From: Luteimonas colneyensis
GTDB taxonomy: Bacteria; Pseudomonadota; Gammaproteobacteria; Xanthomonadales; Xanthomonadaceae
Assembly: GCF_014836665.1 (NCBI RefSeq)
Contig: NZ_JACSQJ010000001.1
Location: forward strand, 560,387-624,386
Direction: 5' to 3'
DNA: 64,000 bases
Below, one piece after another: positions 28,201-36,685 of the stretch. The position numbers and the translations under genes are program-made. Position 1 is the stretch's first letter. Each line of letters begins with the position of its first letter. The notes under the pieces were generated by a model that had not been told where the DNA came from, made no database searches, and worked only from the letters and a program-made list of their open reading frames with translations.

Positions 28201-28784
28201 ATGGCGAGTTCGGACTCGGAATACCCACCGTCTTCCAGCGCCGACAGCACGCGACCAATCGCGATCTCGTCCGTCAGCTCGGGGCGCGTGCTCGCGGGCT
28301 CGCGCGCCTGCGCGGCCGCAGCATCGCGGGCGCCGGACACACGCGCCACCACGTCCTCGATCATCTCCACCAGGCCCAGCTTCATGCCGTCGTTGGGGTG
28401 GTAGATGCGCTCGACGCCGTAGGCCTCGAGCTCGCGGATCTCCTCCGGGGTGATCGTGCCGCCGCCGCCGCCGACCACGCGGATGTGCGGGGCACCGCGC
28501 TCGCGCAGCATGTCGACCATGTACTTCATGTACTCGACATGCCCGCCCTGGTAGCTCGACAGCGCGATGCCGTCGGCGTCCTCCTGCAGCGCGGCGCGCA
28601 CCACGTCCTCCACCGAGCGGTTGTGGCCGAGGTGGATGACCTCCGCGCCCTGGGCCTGGATCAGCCGCCGCATGATGTTGATGGCGGCGTCGTGGCCGTC
28701 GAACAGGCTGGCCGCGGTGACAAAGCGCAGCGGGGTGGCGGCGTCGCGGGCGGCAACGGGGGTCTGGGGGGCGGGAACGCTCAT
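25221..28784 (-). CDS. icmF: Fused isobutyryl-CoA mutase IcmF
   Basis: The 1,187-residue protein has the IcmF layout. Residues 18-155 form a B12-binding domain ([39 protein letters not shown]). Residues 205-480 form a MeaB/MeaI-like G-protein chaperone with P-loop [13 protein letters not shown] near 214 and [10 protein letters not shown]. Residues 560-1110 are the mutase large domain with [20 protein letters not shown] and [20 protein letters not shown]. It interconverts isobutyryl-CoA and n-butyryl-CoA (some members also use isovaleryl-CoA) with adenosylcobalamin; the G domain handles cofactor loading. The gene links to branched-chain acyl-CoA metabolism, matching the downstream leucine genes. 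Confidence 0.93.
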   Translation of the reverse strand: MSVPAPQTPVAARDAATPLRFVTAASLFDGHDAAINIMRRLIQAQGAEVIHLGHNRSVEDVVRAALQEDADGIALSSYQGGHVEYMKYMVDMLRERGAPHIRVVGGGGGTITPEEIRELEAYGVERIYHPNDGMKLGLVEMIEDVVARVSGARDAAAAQAREPASTRPELTDEIAIGRVLSALEDGGYSESELAMLRKQWAAGAAGHAGPTPVIGITGTGGAGKSSVTDELLNRFLASFAEMRIAVISVDPTRRRTGGALLGDRIRMNSLRSHRVYMRSMATRRQNVATNAVLKDCIGFLKGLGYDLVIVETAGIGQSDSEIVDLVDFPMYVMTSDYGAASQLEKIDMIDYAELIVLNKYDKRGAEDALRDIRKQWKRNRVAFQTADEDVPVYPTIASQFNDPGVSWMFANLCRLLREKVPALAEAGATARCSFQPDIDTSLREPRATVLIPGSRIRYLAEIAEQGRAINASIEKQAEAADRAQSFWQSLKELGDDRLPKALDLFNGEDLTVEGDRSLSTLRQRYNDAVQSLTSENLRNLREWPQRLKLITDEVNEYQVRGKTIRVENYRESLSHQKVPKIAAPTYRSWGELLTFLGKENLPGSYPYTGGVYPYRRTGEDPIRMFAGEGTPERTNRRFHYLSVGQPAARLSTAFDSVTLYGEDPAPRPDIYGKIGNSGVNIPTLDDMKKLYSGFDLCAPTTSVSMTINGPAPMILAMFMNCAVDQQVEKYLKADDARWQQAQAKLDELFEGRERPRYHGELPPTNDGLGLGLLGVSGDQMVDAETYARIKAETLKTVRGTVQADILKEDQAQNTCIFSTEFALRMMGDIQQYFVDNGVRNFYSVSISGYHIAEAGANPISQLAFTLSNGFTIVEYYLARGMKIDDFAPNLSFFFSNGMDPEYTVIGRVARRIWARAMRERYGANERSQMMKYHIQTSGRSLHAQEIQFNDIRTTLQALYALFDNANSLHTNAYDEAITTPTEESVRRAVAIQMIINKELGLNFIENPWQGSFAVDYLTDIVEEAVYKEFEAISERGGVLGAMDTMYQRGKIQEESLYYEHKKHDGSLPLVGVNTFLPKEHAGEVTTEIELIRSTEEEKGQQIENVRLWQTARNVLAPVGETEHAHVVEDDAAAATEPHDGHGLGYLQKTARERRNVFEALMEAVKTHSLGQISHALYDVGGEYRRNM

Positions 28785-28889
28785 CGGGAACCGTCTTGAT
28801 CGAAGGAAAACGGTTCGATTGTAGCCGCGCGGGGCCGCGCCCCGCCCCTGCGCCGGCGTACGGCGGCACGGGGCGCGCGGGGCGCGCGG

Positions 28890-30590
28890 TCAGCCCAGGG
28901 CGTCGGCCAGAGCGCCGAGTTCCTCTTCCATCTGCTCCAGCAGCCCATGGATGCGCCGCAGGCGCTCGCGGTCGGGCGAGGCGCCGTCGAGCAGCTGTGC
29001 CAGCCGGCGCAGGCGCTCGGCCTGTTCGCGCGCATCCCAGCGCAGCATCGGAATGTCCGGCTCCGCGACGGTCTGGCCGGGCGCGCGCAGGCGGGCCGCG
29101 CCGGAGAGATAGCGCTCCAGCACCATGCGCAGGCGCCGTGCGAGTTCGAAGTCGCGGCCGCTCCACGGCAGCGAGGTCGCGCGCACGTCTTCCTCCCAGG
29201 CGTCGAAGCTGGCGCGCGGACCGATGCGAGTGCCGTCGGGATCGATCTGGAACGGCGCGTCGGGCCGGCCCGCCCAGCGCACGGTTTCGCGCTGCTCGCG
29301 GCGGAACAGCAGCAGCCAGTCGCCGGCGCCCTGCCCCAGCGGCGCGGCGAGCAGGCCGCAGGCGGCCTGCGGGGCGTCCGCATGCCAGTCGCCGCCGCGC
29401 GCGGTGGCCGCGGTGCCGCGATGGCCCTGGGTGCCGGCCCAGGCGATGGCGTTGGCGAGGCTCTGGCTGTCCGGGGTGTCGCCGTGCACGTGCCAGGCGC
29501 CGTCCAGGCAAAGCGCCAGGCCATCGGCGTCCACCGAGCCCAGCGCCAGGTCCATCATCCCCGACAGCACGGCCCTCGGGTCTTGGGCGCGGTGGAGGCG
29601 GCCTTCCAGCGCGTCGCGGCGGCTGCGGCGCGAGGCCTCGGCGCGGGCGCGGCCGCGCAGCTCGTGCGCGTCGAGGATCATCGACGCGTGCCGGCCGACC
29701 ATCTCCAGCGCGGTGCGCTGGCGGGCGTCGACGGGGCGCGGCGTGCCGTGGTGGCAGGCCACCAGGCCCCACAGGTGGCCGTCGACCACCAGCGAGATCG
29801 ACATCGACGCGGCCACGCCCATGTTGCGCAGGTACTGCAGGTGCACCGGCGACACCGCGCGCAGCACGTCGAAGCTCATGTCCACCGGGCCATCGAGCTC
29901 GGGCGACTGCATCAGCGGCTGGGGCTCGGCGTCGACGTCGGCGATCACGCGCACGCGGTTGCGCAGGTACAGCGCGCGCGCCTGCGGCGGGATGTCGGAG
30001 GCGGGATAGCGCAGGCCGTCGTACGAGGCCAGCTCGCCGGCCAGCGCTTCGGCCACCACCTCGCCGCTGTAGTCGGGCAGGAAGCGGTAGACCATCACCC
30101 GGTCGTAGCCGGAGATGCGCTGCACCTGGCGGGCGATGCTGGGCAGGAAGTCGGTGCCGTCGGCCGCGGCGTCGAGGCCGGCGACCATGGCGTGGCCGCC
30201 TTCCAGCGGCTGGCCGAGGCCGGAGGGCTCCAGTTCGACGTGGACCAGGTCGCCGGACGCGTGCGCGGAGACGTCGTGCAGCGTGCCCATCGGGCCGACG
30301 TTGGTGGCGCAGGCGAACTGCGACGCGCCCTGCTCGCCGCGCGCGAGGACGCGGTTGATCGCCGCCAGCGAGGCGCGGTCGAGCAGCGCTTCGATCGGCT
30401 GGTGCATCAGCGCGTCCATGTCGCCGGTGTCGAACAGCGCCACGGCGTTCGCGGAGGCGGCGACGATGCGCAGGTCGCGGGCGTGGTAGACCATCAGCAC
30501 GCCCGGCGGCTGCACCGCGCCGATGACGTGGATCGGCTCGCGCGCGCAGGCGGCGAGGGCGTGTTCGAACAGGGCGGGGTCTGGCGTCAT
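28890..30590 (-). CDS. bphP: Bacteriophytochrome photosensory module without output domain
   Basis: The 566-residue protein has the PAS-GAF-PHY layout. A biliverdin-binding Cys is at residue 15 in the pattern ACAREPIHVIGAVQPPG, the PASDIP motif lies near residue 196, the GAF His region is MGVAASMSISLVVDGHLWGL, and the PHY tongue carries PRASF. After PHY there are only about 60 residues of helix rich in Leu, Arg and Glu; no histidine kinase, GGDEF or PAS9 domain is present. It probably senses red/far-red light and signals through a protein partner or by dimerisation. It overlaps bphO by four bases (ATGA). Confidence 0.9.
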   Translation of the reverse strand: MTPDPALFEHALAACAREPIHVIGAVQPPGVLMVYHARDLRIVAASANAVALFDTGDMDALMHQPIEALLDRASLAAINRVLARGEQGASQFACATNVGPMGTLHDVSAHASGDLVHVELEPSGLGQPLEGGHAMVAGLDAAADGTDFLPSIARQVQRISGYDRVMVYRFLPDYSGEVVAEALAGELASYDGLRYPASDIPPQARALYLRNRVRVIADVDAEPQPLMQSPELDGPVDMSFDVLRAVSPVHLQYLRNMGVAASMSISLVVDGHLWGLVACHHGTPRPVDARQRTALEMVGRHASMILDAHELRGRARAEASRRSRRDALEGRLHRAQDPRAVLSGMMDLALGSVDADGLALCLDGAWHVHGDTPDSQSLANAIAWAGTQGHRGTAATARGGDWHADAPQAACGLLAAPLGQGAGDWLLLFRREQRETVRWAGRPDAPFQIDPDGTRIGPRASFDAWEEDVRATSLPWSGRDFELARRLRMVLERYLSGAARLRAPGQTVAEPDIPMLRWDAREQAERLRRLAQLLDGASPDRERLRRIHGLLEQMEEELGALADALG

Positions 30591-31180
30591 GCCGGGGCTC
30601 CTCCAGGGGCAAGGCGCGAATGCACGATGGCGAAGCCGTCGCGCGCGCCGGAAGTCGCTGCCCCCGCGTCGCCTTCCGGCAGCGCGTCGAGCAGGCGCAC
30701 GAAGCGACCCCAGCGGGGCGGGTCGGACGTGATGTGGCCGAGGAAGCGGCGGGCGCCGCGCACTTCGGCGTGTTCCTCCGCCAGGCCGGCGGCGTGGCGG
30801 GACAGCAGCCGCGCGCCGAGCGCGGAACCTTCGATCACGTAGCAGCCGCCGAGCCAGTGCGGCCAGCTGGCCGACGACGGCGCGGCGGTGGGCGTGGTGG
30901 CGACGTCGAGCGCGGCGCAGTCCGCGCGCAGGCAGTCGAGGCGCTGGCCGTCATCCCAGTCGGTCTTCGCACGCGGCCAGTCGGGGCGATCGCCGTGCGC
31001 GAGCCACTCGGCCAGCGGCAGCAGCGCGCCCAGGTAGCGGCGATAGTCATGCAGGTCACGCAGGCCCACCGGCAACAGCGCATCCAGGGCGTCGTGCGTG
31101 CCGCGCGTTGCGAGGCGGACCTGGGCGAGTACGCCACGGTCCGCGGAGCCCCTGGCGGCAGCTGCTGTGTGTATCGGCAT
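30587..31180 (-). CDS. bphO: Biliverdin-producing heme oxygenase (BphO)
   Basis: The protein is about 197 residues. The pattern ATRGTHDALDALLPVGL gives the proximal-His region, and GCYVIEGSALGARLLSRHA and GHITSDPPRW fit bacteriophytochrome-associated heme oxygenases. It splits haem to biliverdin, the chromophore of the phytochrome encoded immediately downstream with a four-base overlap, so both are made together. Start at MPIHTAAAARG (31180) is preferred; the frame is open to 31237. Confidence 0.9.
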   Translation of the reverse strand: MPIHTAAAARGSADRGVLAQVRLATRGTHDALDALLPVGLRDLHDYRRYLGALLPLAEWLAHGDRPDWPRAKTDWDDGQRLDCLRADCAALDVATTPTAAPSSASWPHWLGGCYVIEGSALGARLLSRHAAGLAEEHAEVRGARRFLGHITSDPPRWGRFVRLLDALPEGDAGAATSGARDGFAIVHSRLAPGGAPA

Positions 31181-31273
31181 CCGGATCCAATGGCGGCGAC
31201 GGCCGCCTGCGAGTCCGCATTCAAGCATCCCCACCACGCTTTCACCACCTGCGGCGACTGAACCCGTTCATGT

Positions 31274-33367
31274 TCATTCGTCGAGCCCCGCCACGACGCG
31301 ATCGCGGCGCTGTTCACGCGACGCCGCGGTCGCGTGCAGGCCGATGCGCGCGCCGCTGCGACGCTTGCCGAGCACGGTGGCGACCAGCGCGGCGACGGTC
31401 GCGGGATCGTCGTCGAAGCCGCCGTGCGTGCTGGCGCGCGCCGCGCCGGCATCGCCCAGCGGATGGTCGTTGGGCGACTGCACCCAGTCCAGGCGGCCGT
31501 TCGCGATCGCCTTGTGCACGCGCTCGTATCCCCATGCCTGGTCGGCGGGTTCGGCGGCCTGGATGAAGCGCGCCATGCCGGCCAGCGGCGTGCCCTGGCG
31601 CAGGCGGCGGTCGATCCAGTTGCGCGGCTGCCGCTCGAACGCGCGCGCCACCAGGTACAGCAGCGACTTGTTGTAGATGCGCAGGCAGTGGTCGTCCTGC
31701 TCGGCGGCGTCGGTGAGCGTGAACAGCGCGGCGCGCTCGACCGCGCGCGATTCGATCGCCGGCATGCAGGCCTGGATGAAGGTGTCCATGTCGATGGCCG
31801 GCGCCCACAGGCTCAGGCTCGCCACGCGGCCGCCCATGCCGAGCATGCCGTGCGCCGGACCGCCGATGACCTGGCCGGGACGCGTCAGCAGCTGCAGCAG
31901 CGGCGCCATCAGGATCGAGCCGGCGCTGTGCGCGGCGAGGTGGATCTCGACGTCGGGGTCCTCTCGCCGCCATTCGTCGACCAGGCGCGCGACCTGGGCC
32001 GCGCCGCCGTTCTCGACGAGGCCGCCGCCGACCGCCGCCGACACCGCGGTGGTGGCCAGCGTCGCGTTCTCCTTCATCTCGTCCCACATCGCCTTGCCGC
32101 CGATCGCCCGTGCCAGCGGCTCGATGGTGTCGTCGATGCGGTCGAGCAGCAGGTCCTTCGCCTTGTCGACCACGCCCTCGGTGCGCGGGCGCGCGGCGTC
32201 CTTGAGGATGTTGCCGAGCGTGGTCCAGAGGTCGGTCTTCCAGACGAAGCACAGCGGGTAGATATGCTGCGCCAGCATGGTCTGGCGGAAGTCGGCCACG
32301 CGCTGGATGGCGGCGTCCTCGCCCACCAGGCCACCGTGGGCGTACAGCAGCACGCGCTTTTTCTTCCAGCCGGCGGTGATCGCGCGCATGTCGCGGCGCA
32401 CGAGGTTGCGCACGTCGTCCTTCGTGCAGGCGAAGCGGCCCTCGCAGCGCAGCGCGCCGTTGTTGCCGAGGCTGACGACGTGCGGACGCAGGTCGGCCTG
32501 CGAGTAGCCGACCGACTGCCGCCCCAGCGGCGAATTGCTGACCGCCGCGGAACTGGCGCGCTCGAGCTCGACCGGCACCGCCAGTCGCGCCACCCAGACG
32601 TCGGTGCCGCGCTCGAGCCATTCGTCGTAGCTCAGCCAGCCGTAGCCGTGCTGGCCCCAGGCCTCGCCCCAGGAGTTCTGCAGCCAGAAGCCGCCGCGGT
32701 CGTAGCCGACGATGGCGTAGGCATGCCAGCCGATCGCCGGCTGCTGCGCCCAGCGGATGCGGCCGCTCGCGGCGGGCGCGTCCCAGCCTTCGTGCACGGC
32801 CGACGAGGCGTAGAGCACGCCGGTCTCGGCGAAGGCGGCGTGCATCGCCACCAGGTCCTTGTGGTTGACGCGGGCGTAGGCACCCAGCGGATTGCGCAGG
32901 GCGTCGCGGGCGCGCTCGTCGGTGTAGGGCTCGAGCGCGAGGCCCGGGACATAGGGCCACAGCGCTTCGGAGCAGACGCCGTGGCGGTGCCAGGCCTTCA
33001 TCGCGCCGCGGCAGCTGGAGCCGGAGTAGCCCTCGCCTTCCCATTCGTCGTAGCGGCGCGCCATGTCGTAGAACATGCGCGTGCTGACCGGCGTGGTGTC
33101 GGGCTGCGGGCGGCGCCGGCGCAGCAGGGCGTGCGCGACGGTGGCCAGGCCGAAGGCGGTGCAGGCGCCGTCGCTGCCCTGGTCGAGCACCGGCACGCCC
33201 TGTGCGAGGAAGTGTTCGAGCGGCGACTCGGTCGGCACGTCGACCAGGGTCGGCTCGAACATGCGGTCGCGGAAGTCGGCGGTGTCGGGCCGCGCGTCGA
33301 AGACGCGGCGGACGCCGGTGTCGAGGCCGGCGATCGCCGGCGGTGCAGCGGATACGGTCACGGCCAT
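31274..33367 (-). CDS. Papain-like (C1) peptidase fused to alpha/beta hydrolase
   Basis: The 697-residue protein has an N-terminal C1A peptidase with the full active site: Cys69 in LDQGSDGACTAFG, His215 in GWHAYAIVGYD and Asn231 in QNSWGEAWG. From about residue 300 an unrelated domain begins, with an oxyanion-like HGG at 344-346 (VLLYAHGGLVGED) and Ser481 in IHLAAHSAGSILMAPLL, an alpha/beta-hydrolase pattern. No signal peptide is visible, so it is probably cytoplasmic or exported by another route. Papain-like enzymes cut proteins or crosslinks and the second domain may act on esters. I know of no described role. Neighbouring genes (heme oxygenase, PLD enzyme) do not suggest one. Confidence 0.82.
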   Translation of the reverse strand: MAVTVSAAPPAIAGLDTGVRRVFDARPDTADFRDRMFEPTLVDVPTESPLEHFLAQGVPVLDQGSDGACTAFGLATVAHALLRRRRPQPDTTPVSTRMFYDMARRYDEWEGEGYSGSSCRGAMKAWHRHGVCSEALWPYVPGLALEPYTDERARDALRNPLGAYARVNHKDLVAMHAAFAETGVLYASSAVHEGWDAPAASGRIRWAQQPAIGWHAYAIVGYDRGGFWLQNSWGEAWGQHGYGWLSYDEWLERGTDVWVARLAVPVELERASSAAVSNSPLGRQSVGYSQADLRPHVVSLGNNGALRCEGRFACTKDDVRNLVRRDMRAITAGWKKKRVLLYAHGGLVGEDAAIQRVADFRQTMLAQHIYPLCFVWKTDLWTTLGNILKDAARPRTEGVVDKAKDLLLDRIDDTIEPLARAIGGKAMWDEMKENATLATTAVSAAVGGGLVENGGAAQVARLVDEWRREDPDVEIHLAAHSAGSILMAPLLQLLTRPGQVIGGPAHGMLGMGGRVASLSLWAPAIDMDTFIQACMPAIESRAVERAALFTLTDAAEQDDHCLRIYNKSLLYLVARAFERQPRNWIDRRLRQGTPLAGMARFIQAAEPADQAWGYERVHKAIANGRLDWVQSPNDHPLGDAGAARASTHGGFDDDPATVAALVATVLGKRRSGARIGLHATAASREQRRDRVVAGLDE

Positions 33368-33405
33368 GCCACGCCCCTCCCAGTCACCCGCATCCCCCCT
33401 TCCCT

Positions 33406-33569
33406 GTAGGAGCAGCTATAGCGGCGACCACACACGGCCGCAAGCCCCGGCGCGCCCCGCCCGGGGCCAGGCGGGACGATGGCCCGGGATCGCAGATGCC
33501 GGATGCCGGATGCCGGATGCCGGGGGGGTGTTCGTCGCGGGATGCGGTCGCAGCTGTAGCTGCTCCTAC
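33406..33569. repeat. REP pair flanking a 4 x 7-bp tandem repeat
   Basis: A REP-like copy at 33406-33429 and an inverted copy at 33546-33569 form a REPIN-like unit. Between them GATGCCG is repeated four times at 33495-33522. The unit lies between the divergent peptidase and PLD genes. Confidence 0.75.
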
Positions 33570-33601
33570 AATGGTGGGGTCGGGAGAATGGGGAACGGGA
33601 C

Positions 33602-35200
33602 TTGATCAGCAGGGCGCGACGCATCGTGCTGTGGGGAGGCTTTTCGCTGCTCATGCTGGTCGGCAGCGGGCTCCTGCTGGCCGACCACCTCACGCCGCCC
33701 AATACCGGCCGGCCCTCCTACGCCCTGCCCGTCGCCGACGACCACACCGCGCTCGACCGCGAGCTCGGCCCGCTGCTGGCGCGCAACCCTGGCCAGACCG
33801 GCGCCATCACCCTGGTCGACGGCATCGATGCCTTCGCCGCGCGCGCGATGTCGGCGCGCCAGGCCGGGCGCAGCCTCGACCTGCAGTACTACATCTGGCA
33901 CGACGACCTCACCGGCCGCCTGCTGGCGCGCGAAGCCTGGCTGGCCGCCGAGCGCGGCGTGCGCGTGCGCCTGCTGCTGGACGACATCAACGCCGGCGGC
34001 AAGGACACGCCGCTGCTCGTGCTCGACGGCCATCCCGACATCGAAGTGCGGCTGTACAACCCCTTCCGCAACCGCGACGGCATCGCGCGGCTGCTGGAGA
34101 TGCTGCAGCGCGGCTTCAGCCTCAACCACCGCATGCACAACAAGGCCTGGATCGCCGACGGCCGGGTGGCGATCGTGGGCGGGCGCAACGTCGGCCTGGA
34201 GTACTTCGGCGCCTCGGACGCCAGCAACTTCCACGACCTCGACCTGCTGCTGTTCGGGCCCGAGGTGGAGCGCGCCAGCGCGATCTTCGACGCGTTCTGG
34301 AACAGCGAGGCGGTGGTGCCGCTGTCCGACCTGGGCACGCTGGGGCTGGACGACATCCGCGCCACGGTCGAGGCGATCGGCAGCGAGGCGCGCTCGGCGG
34401 AGGCGCGCCGCTACATGGAGCGGGTCGAGGGTTCGCCGACGGTGCGCGCCTACCTGCAGCAGTCGCTGGCGCCGCACTGGAGCGACCGCATCCGCGTGGT
34501 GTCCGACCCGCCGCTGAAGCGACCGGGCGACGACACCGGCGACTGGCTGGTCGGCCAGGTCGACCGGGCGCTGCGCGGCGCCCGCGAGGCGGCGCTGCTG
34601 GTATCGCCCTACTTCGTGCCCGGCGAGGACACCTCCGACCTGCTGGTGGCGCTGGCCGGCCGCGGCGTGCACGTGGGCGTGGTGACCAACTCGCTGGCCG
34701 CCAACGATGTGGCGGCGGTGCACGGCGGCTACTCGAAGTACCGCCGGGGGCTGCTCGAAGGCGGAGTGCACCTGTACGAGCTGCGGCCCGAGGCGGCCGG
34801 CGACGGCGAGGGCGGCGGCACCGGCCCGTCCAACGTCCGGCCGCGCACCGGGCCCGCCGGCAGCAGCGGCGCGAGCCTGCACACCAAGGCCTTCCTGGTG
34901 GATGCCAGCCGCGGGTTCATCGGCTCCTACAACCTCGACCCGCGCTCGGCGTACCTGAACACGGAGATGGGCGTGTTCTTCGACGACCCGGGCCTGGCCG
35001 CCGACCTGCGCGCGGAATACCTGCACCTGGCCGGCCCGGCGCTCAGCTGGAAGGTGGGGCTGGACGCGGACGGCGACCTGGCGTGGCTCGATGGCGCCGC
35101 CGAACCGCCGCGCCTGCTGCGCGCCGAGCCCGACGCCAGCCGCTGGCGCCGCCTGCAGGCCTGGGCCTTCCGCCACCTGCCCCTCGAATCGCAGCTGTAG
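33602..35200 (+). CDS. Phospholipase D-family protein (cardiolipin synthase-like)
   Basis: The 532-residue protein has an N-terminal membrane anchor (VLWGGFSLLMLVGSGLLLA) and two HKD motifs: H179-x-K181-x4-D186 (MHNKAWIADGRVAIVGGRN) and a second near residue 426 (LHTKAFLVDASRGFIGSYNL). It belongs to the ClsC/YmdC-like PLD proteins that transfer phosphatidyl groups or hydrolyse phosphodiesters in the inner membrane. The start is TTG at 33602; ATG at 33652 would cut into the anchor. The last residues (LESQL) and the TAG stop lie within a REP repeat, so the C-terminus was set by that repeat. Confidence 0.88.
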   Translation: MISRARRIVLWGGFSLLMLVGSGLLLADHLTPPNTGRPSYALPVADDHTALDRELGPLLARNPGQTGAITLVDGIDAFAARAMSARQAGRSLDLQYYIWHDDLTGRLLAREAWLAAERGVRVRLLLDDINAGGKDTPLLVLDGHPDIEVRLYNPFRNRDGIARLLEMLQRGFSLNHRMHNKAWIADGRVAIVGGRNVGLEYFGASDASNFHDLDLLLFGPEVERASAIFDAFWNSEAVVPLSDLGTLGLDDIRATVEAIGSEARSAEARRYMERVEGSPTVRAYLQQSLAPHWSDRIRVVSDPPLKRPGDDTGDWLVGQVDRALRGAREAALLVSPYFVPGEDTSDLLVALAGRGVHVGVVTNSLAANDVAAVHGGYSKYRRGLLEGGVHLYELRPEAAGDGEGGGTGPSNVRPRTGPAGSSGASLHTKAFLVDASRGFIGSYNLDPRSAYLNTEMGVFFDDPGLAADLRAEYLHLAGPALSWKVGLDADGDLAWLDGAAEPPRLLRAEPDASRWRRLQAWAFRHLPLESQL

Positions 35201-35263
35201 GAGCAGCTATAGCTGCGACCCGCCTCCCACTACCCGCCGTTCGCAGCTATAGCTGCTCCTACA
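35197..35263. repeat. REPIN: two inverted REP copies
   Basis: GTAGGAGCAGCTATAGC-type copy at 35197-35220 and its inverse at 35241-35263 with a 20-base gap. The left copy overlaps the 3' end of the PLD gene, and its first TAG is that gene's stop codon. Confidence 0.8.
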
Positions 35264-35281
35264 GTCGTGCATTGGCGGCGG

Positions 35282-35298
35282 ATGCTGCTTTGCAGCAT
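35282..35298. promoter_or_regulatory. Perfect 7-bp inverted repeat upstream of leucine dehydrogenase
   Basis: ATGCTGC-TTT-GCAGCAT lies about 175 bases before the leucine dehydrogenase start. It could be an operator or a short hairpin. No further support. Confidence 0.3.
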
Positions 35299-35472
35299 GG
35301 CGCCGTACGGGCGGGCACGGGAAATCGAGTCGCGGGCGGCGTAGAATGCCGCGCCTGTCGCCCTCCCCGGACCCGTGTCCGGCGCTCCGGCGGCCGCACA
35401 ACCAGCACCCCACCCAAACCAACGGCCGCTCCGCGCCCAGCGCGCGATCGTGAGCCGGCTGCGGAGTCCCGA

Positions 35473-36576
35473 ATGATCTTCGAGCACCTGGATACCTACG
35501 GCCACGAGCAGGTCGTGTTCTGCCACAACAAGGACGCCGGCCTGAAGGCCATCATCGCGATCCACAACACCGTGCTGGGCCCGGCCCTGGGCGGCACCCG
35601 CATGTGGCCGTACAAGACCGAGCAGGACGCGCTCAACGACGTGCTGCGCCTGAGCCGCGGCATGACCTACAAGAACGCCGTGGCCGGCCTCGACATCGGC
35701 GGCGGCAAGGCCGTGATCATCGGCAACCCGGCCACCGACAAGTCCGAGGCGCTGTTCCGCGCGTTCGGCAAGGCCGTGCAGTCGCTGGGCGGCCGCTACA
35801 TCACCGCCGAGGACGTCGGCATCGACGTCAACGACATGGAGCACGTCTACAAGGAGACCGAGTTCGTCACCGGCGTGCACCAGGTCCACGGCGGTTCGGG
35901 CGACCCGTCGCCGTTCACCGCCTACGGCTCGCTGCAGGGCCTGATGGCTGCGCTGAACGTGAAGTTCGGCAACGAGGAAGTGGGCAACTACAGCTATGCC
36001 GTGCAGGGCCTGGGCCACGTCGGCATGGAGTTCGTGAAGCTGCTCAAGGAGCGCGGGGCGAAGATCTTCGTGACCGACATCAATCAGCAGCTGGTCGACA
36101 AGGCCGTGGCCGAGTACGGCGCCGAGGCCGTGGGCCTGGACGAGATCTACGACGTCGACGCCGACGTGTACTCGCCCTGCGCGCTGGGCGGCACCGTGAA
36201 CGAGGAGACCCTGCCGCGCCTGAAGGCCAAGGTGATCTGCGGTTCGGCCAACAACCAGCTGGCCACCAACGCGATCGGCGACGAGGTCGAGAAGCGCGGC
36301 ATCCTGTACGCGCCCGACTACGCGGTGAACGCCGGCGGCGTGATGAACGTGGCGCTGGAGATGACCGGCTACAACCGCGAGCGCGCCATGCGCCAGATGC
36401 GCACGATCTACCACAACCTGACGCGCATCTTCGAGATCGCCCAGCGCGACGGCATCCCGACCTACAAGGCCGCCGACCGCATGGCCGAGGAGCGCATCGA
36501 GGTCATGGGCAAGCTGAAGCTGCCGATGGGCCGGACCACGCCGCGCTTCCACGGCCGCATCCGCGGCGGCGCCTGA
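35473..36576 (+). CDS. Leucine dehydrogenase
   Basis: The 367-residue enzyme shows LGGTRMWPYKTEQDALNDV, the catalytic GLDIGGGKAVIIG with the active Lys, AEDVGIDVNDM, and the Rossmann stretch YAVQGLGHVGMEFV. It oxidatively deaminates leucine, isoleucine and valine to their keto acids with NAD+, the first step before branched-chain keto-acid dehydrogenase. Glutamate/leucine dehydrogenase family members of this length are usually Leu dehydrogenases. It is followed by a terminator and then liuA, so the two form a catabolic set. Confidence 0.95.
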   Translation: MIFEHLDTYGHEQVVFCHNKDAGLKAIIAIHNTVLGPALGGTRMWPYKTEQDALNDVLRLSRGMTYKNAVAGLDIGGGKAVIIGNPATDKSEALFRAFGKAVQSLGGRYITAEDVGIDVNDMEHVYKETEFVTGVHQVHGGSGDPSPFTAYGSLQGLMAALNVKFGNEEVGNYSYAVQGLGHVGMEFVKLLKERGAKIFVTDINQQLVDKAVAEYGAEAVGLDEIYDVDADVYSPCALGGTVNEETLPRLKAKVICGSANNQLATNAIGDEVEKRGILYAPDYAVNAGGVMNVALEMTGYNRERAMRQMRTIYHNLTRIFEIAQRDGIPTYKAADRMAEERIEVMGKLKLPMGRTTPRFHGRIRGGA

Positions 36577-36597
36577 CATCGCGCCACGAGTGACACG

Positions 36598-36627
36598 ACG
36601 ACGGGGCCTGGCGCCCCGTCGTTGTTT
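36598..36627 (+). terminator. Terminator hairpin after leucine dehydrogenase
   Basis: ACGACGGGGC at 36598-36607 pairs with GCCCCGTCGT at 36613-36622 around a five-base loop, followed by a short T-rich tail (TGTTTG). It may attenuate rather than end transcription into liuA. Confidence 0.65.
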
Positions 36628-36685
36628 GCGAAACACCGCGCCGCGCGCAGGACGCGCCGGCGCCAGGACCATGGAGTGACCCGAG

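Noticed and set aside
27298-30612. Very long minus-strand open frame over icmF and bphP
   Set aside because: It is a shadow in GC-rich DNA: the reading is Arg/Pro/Ala-rich with no domains, and it overlaps two well-supported genes in other frames.
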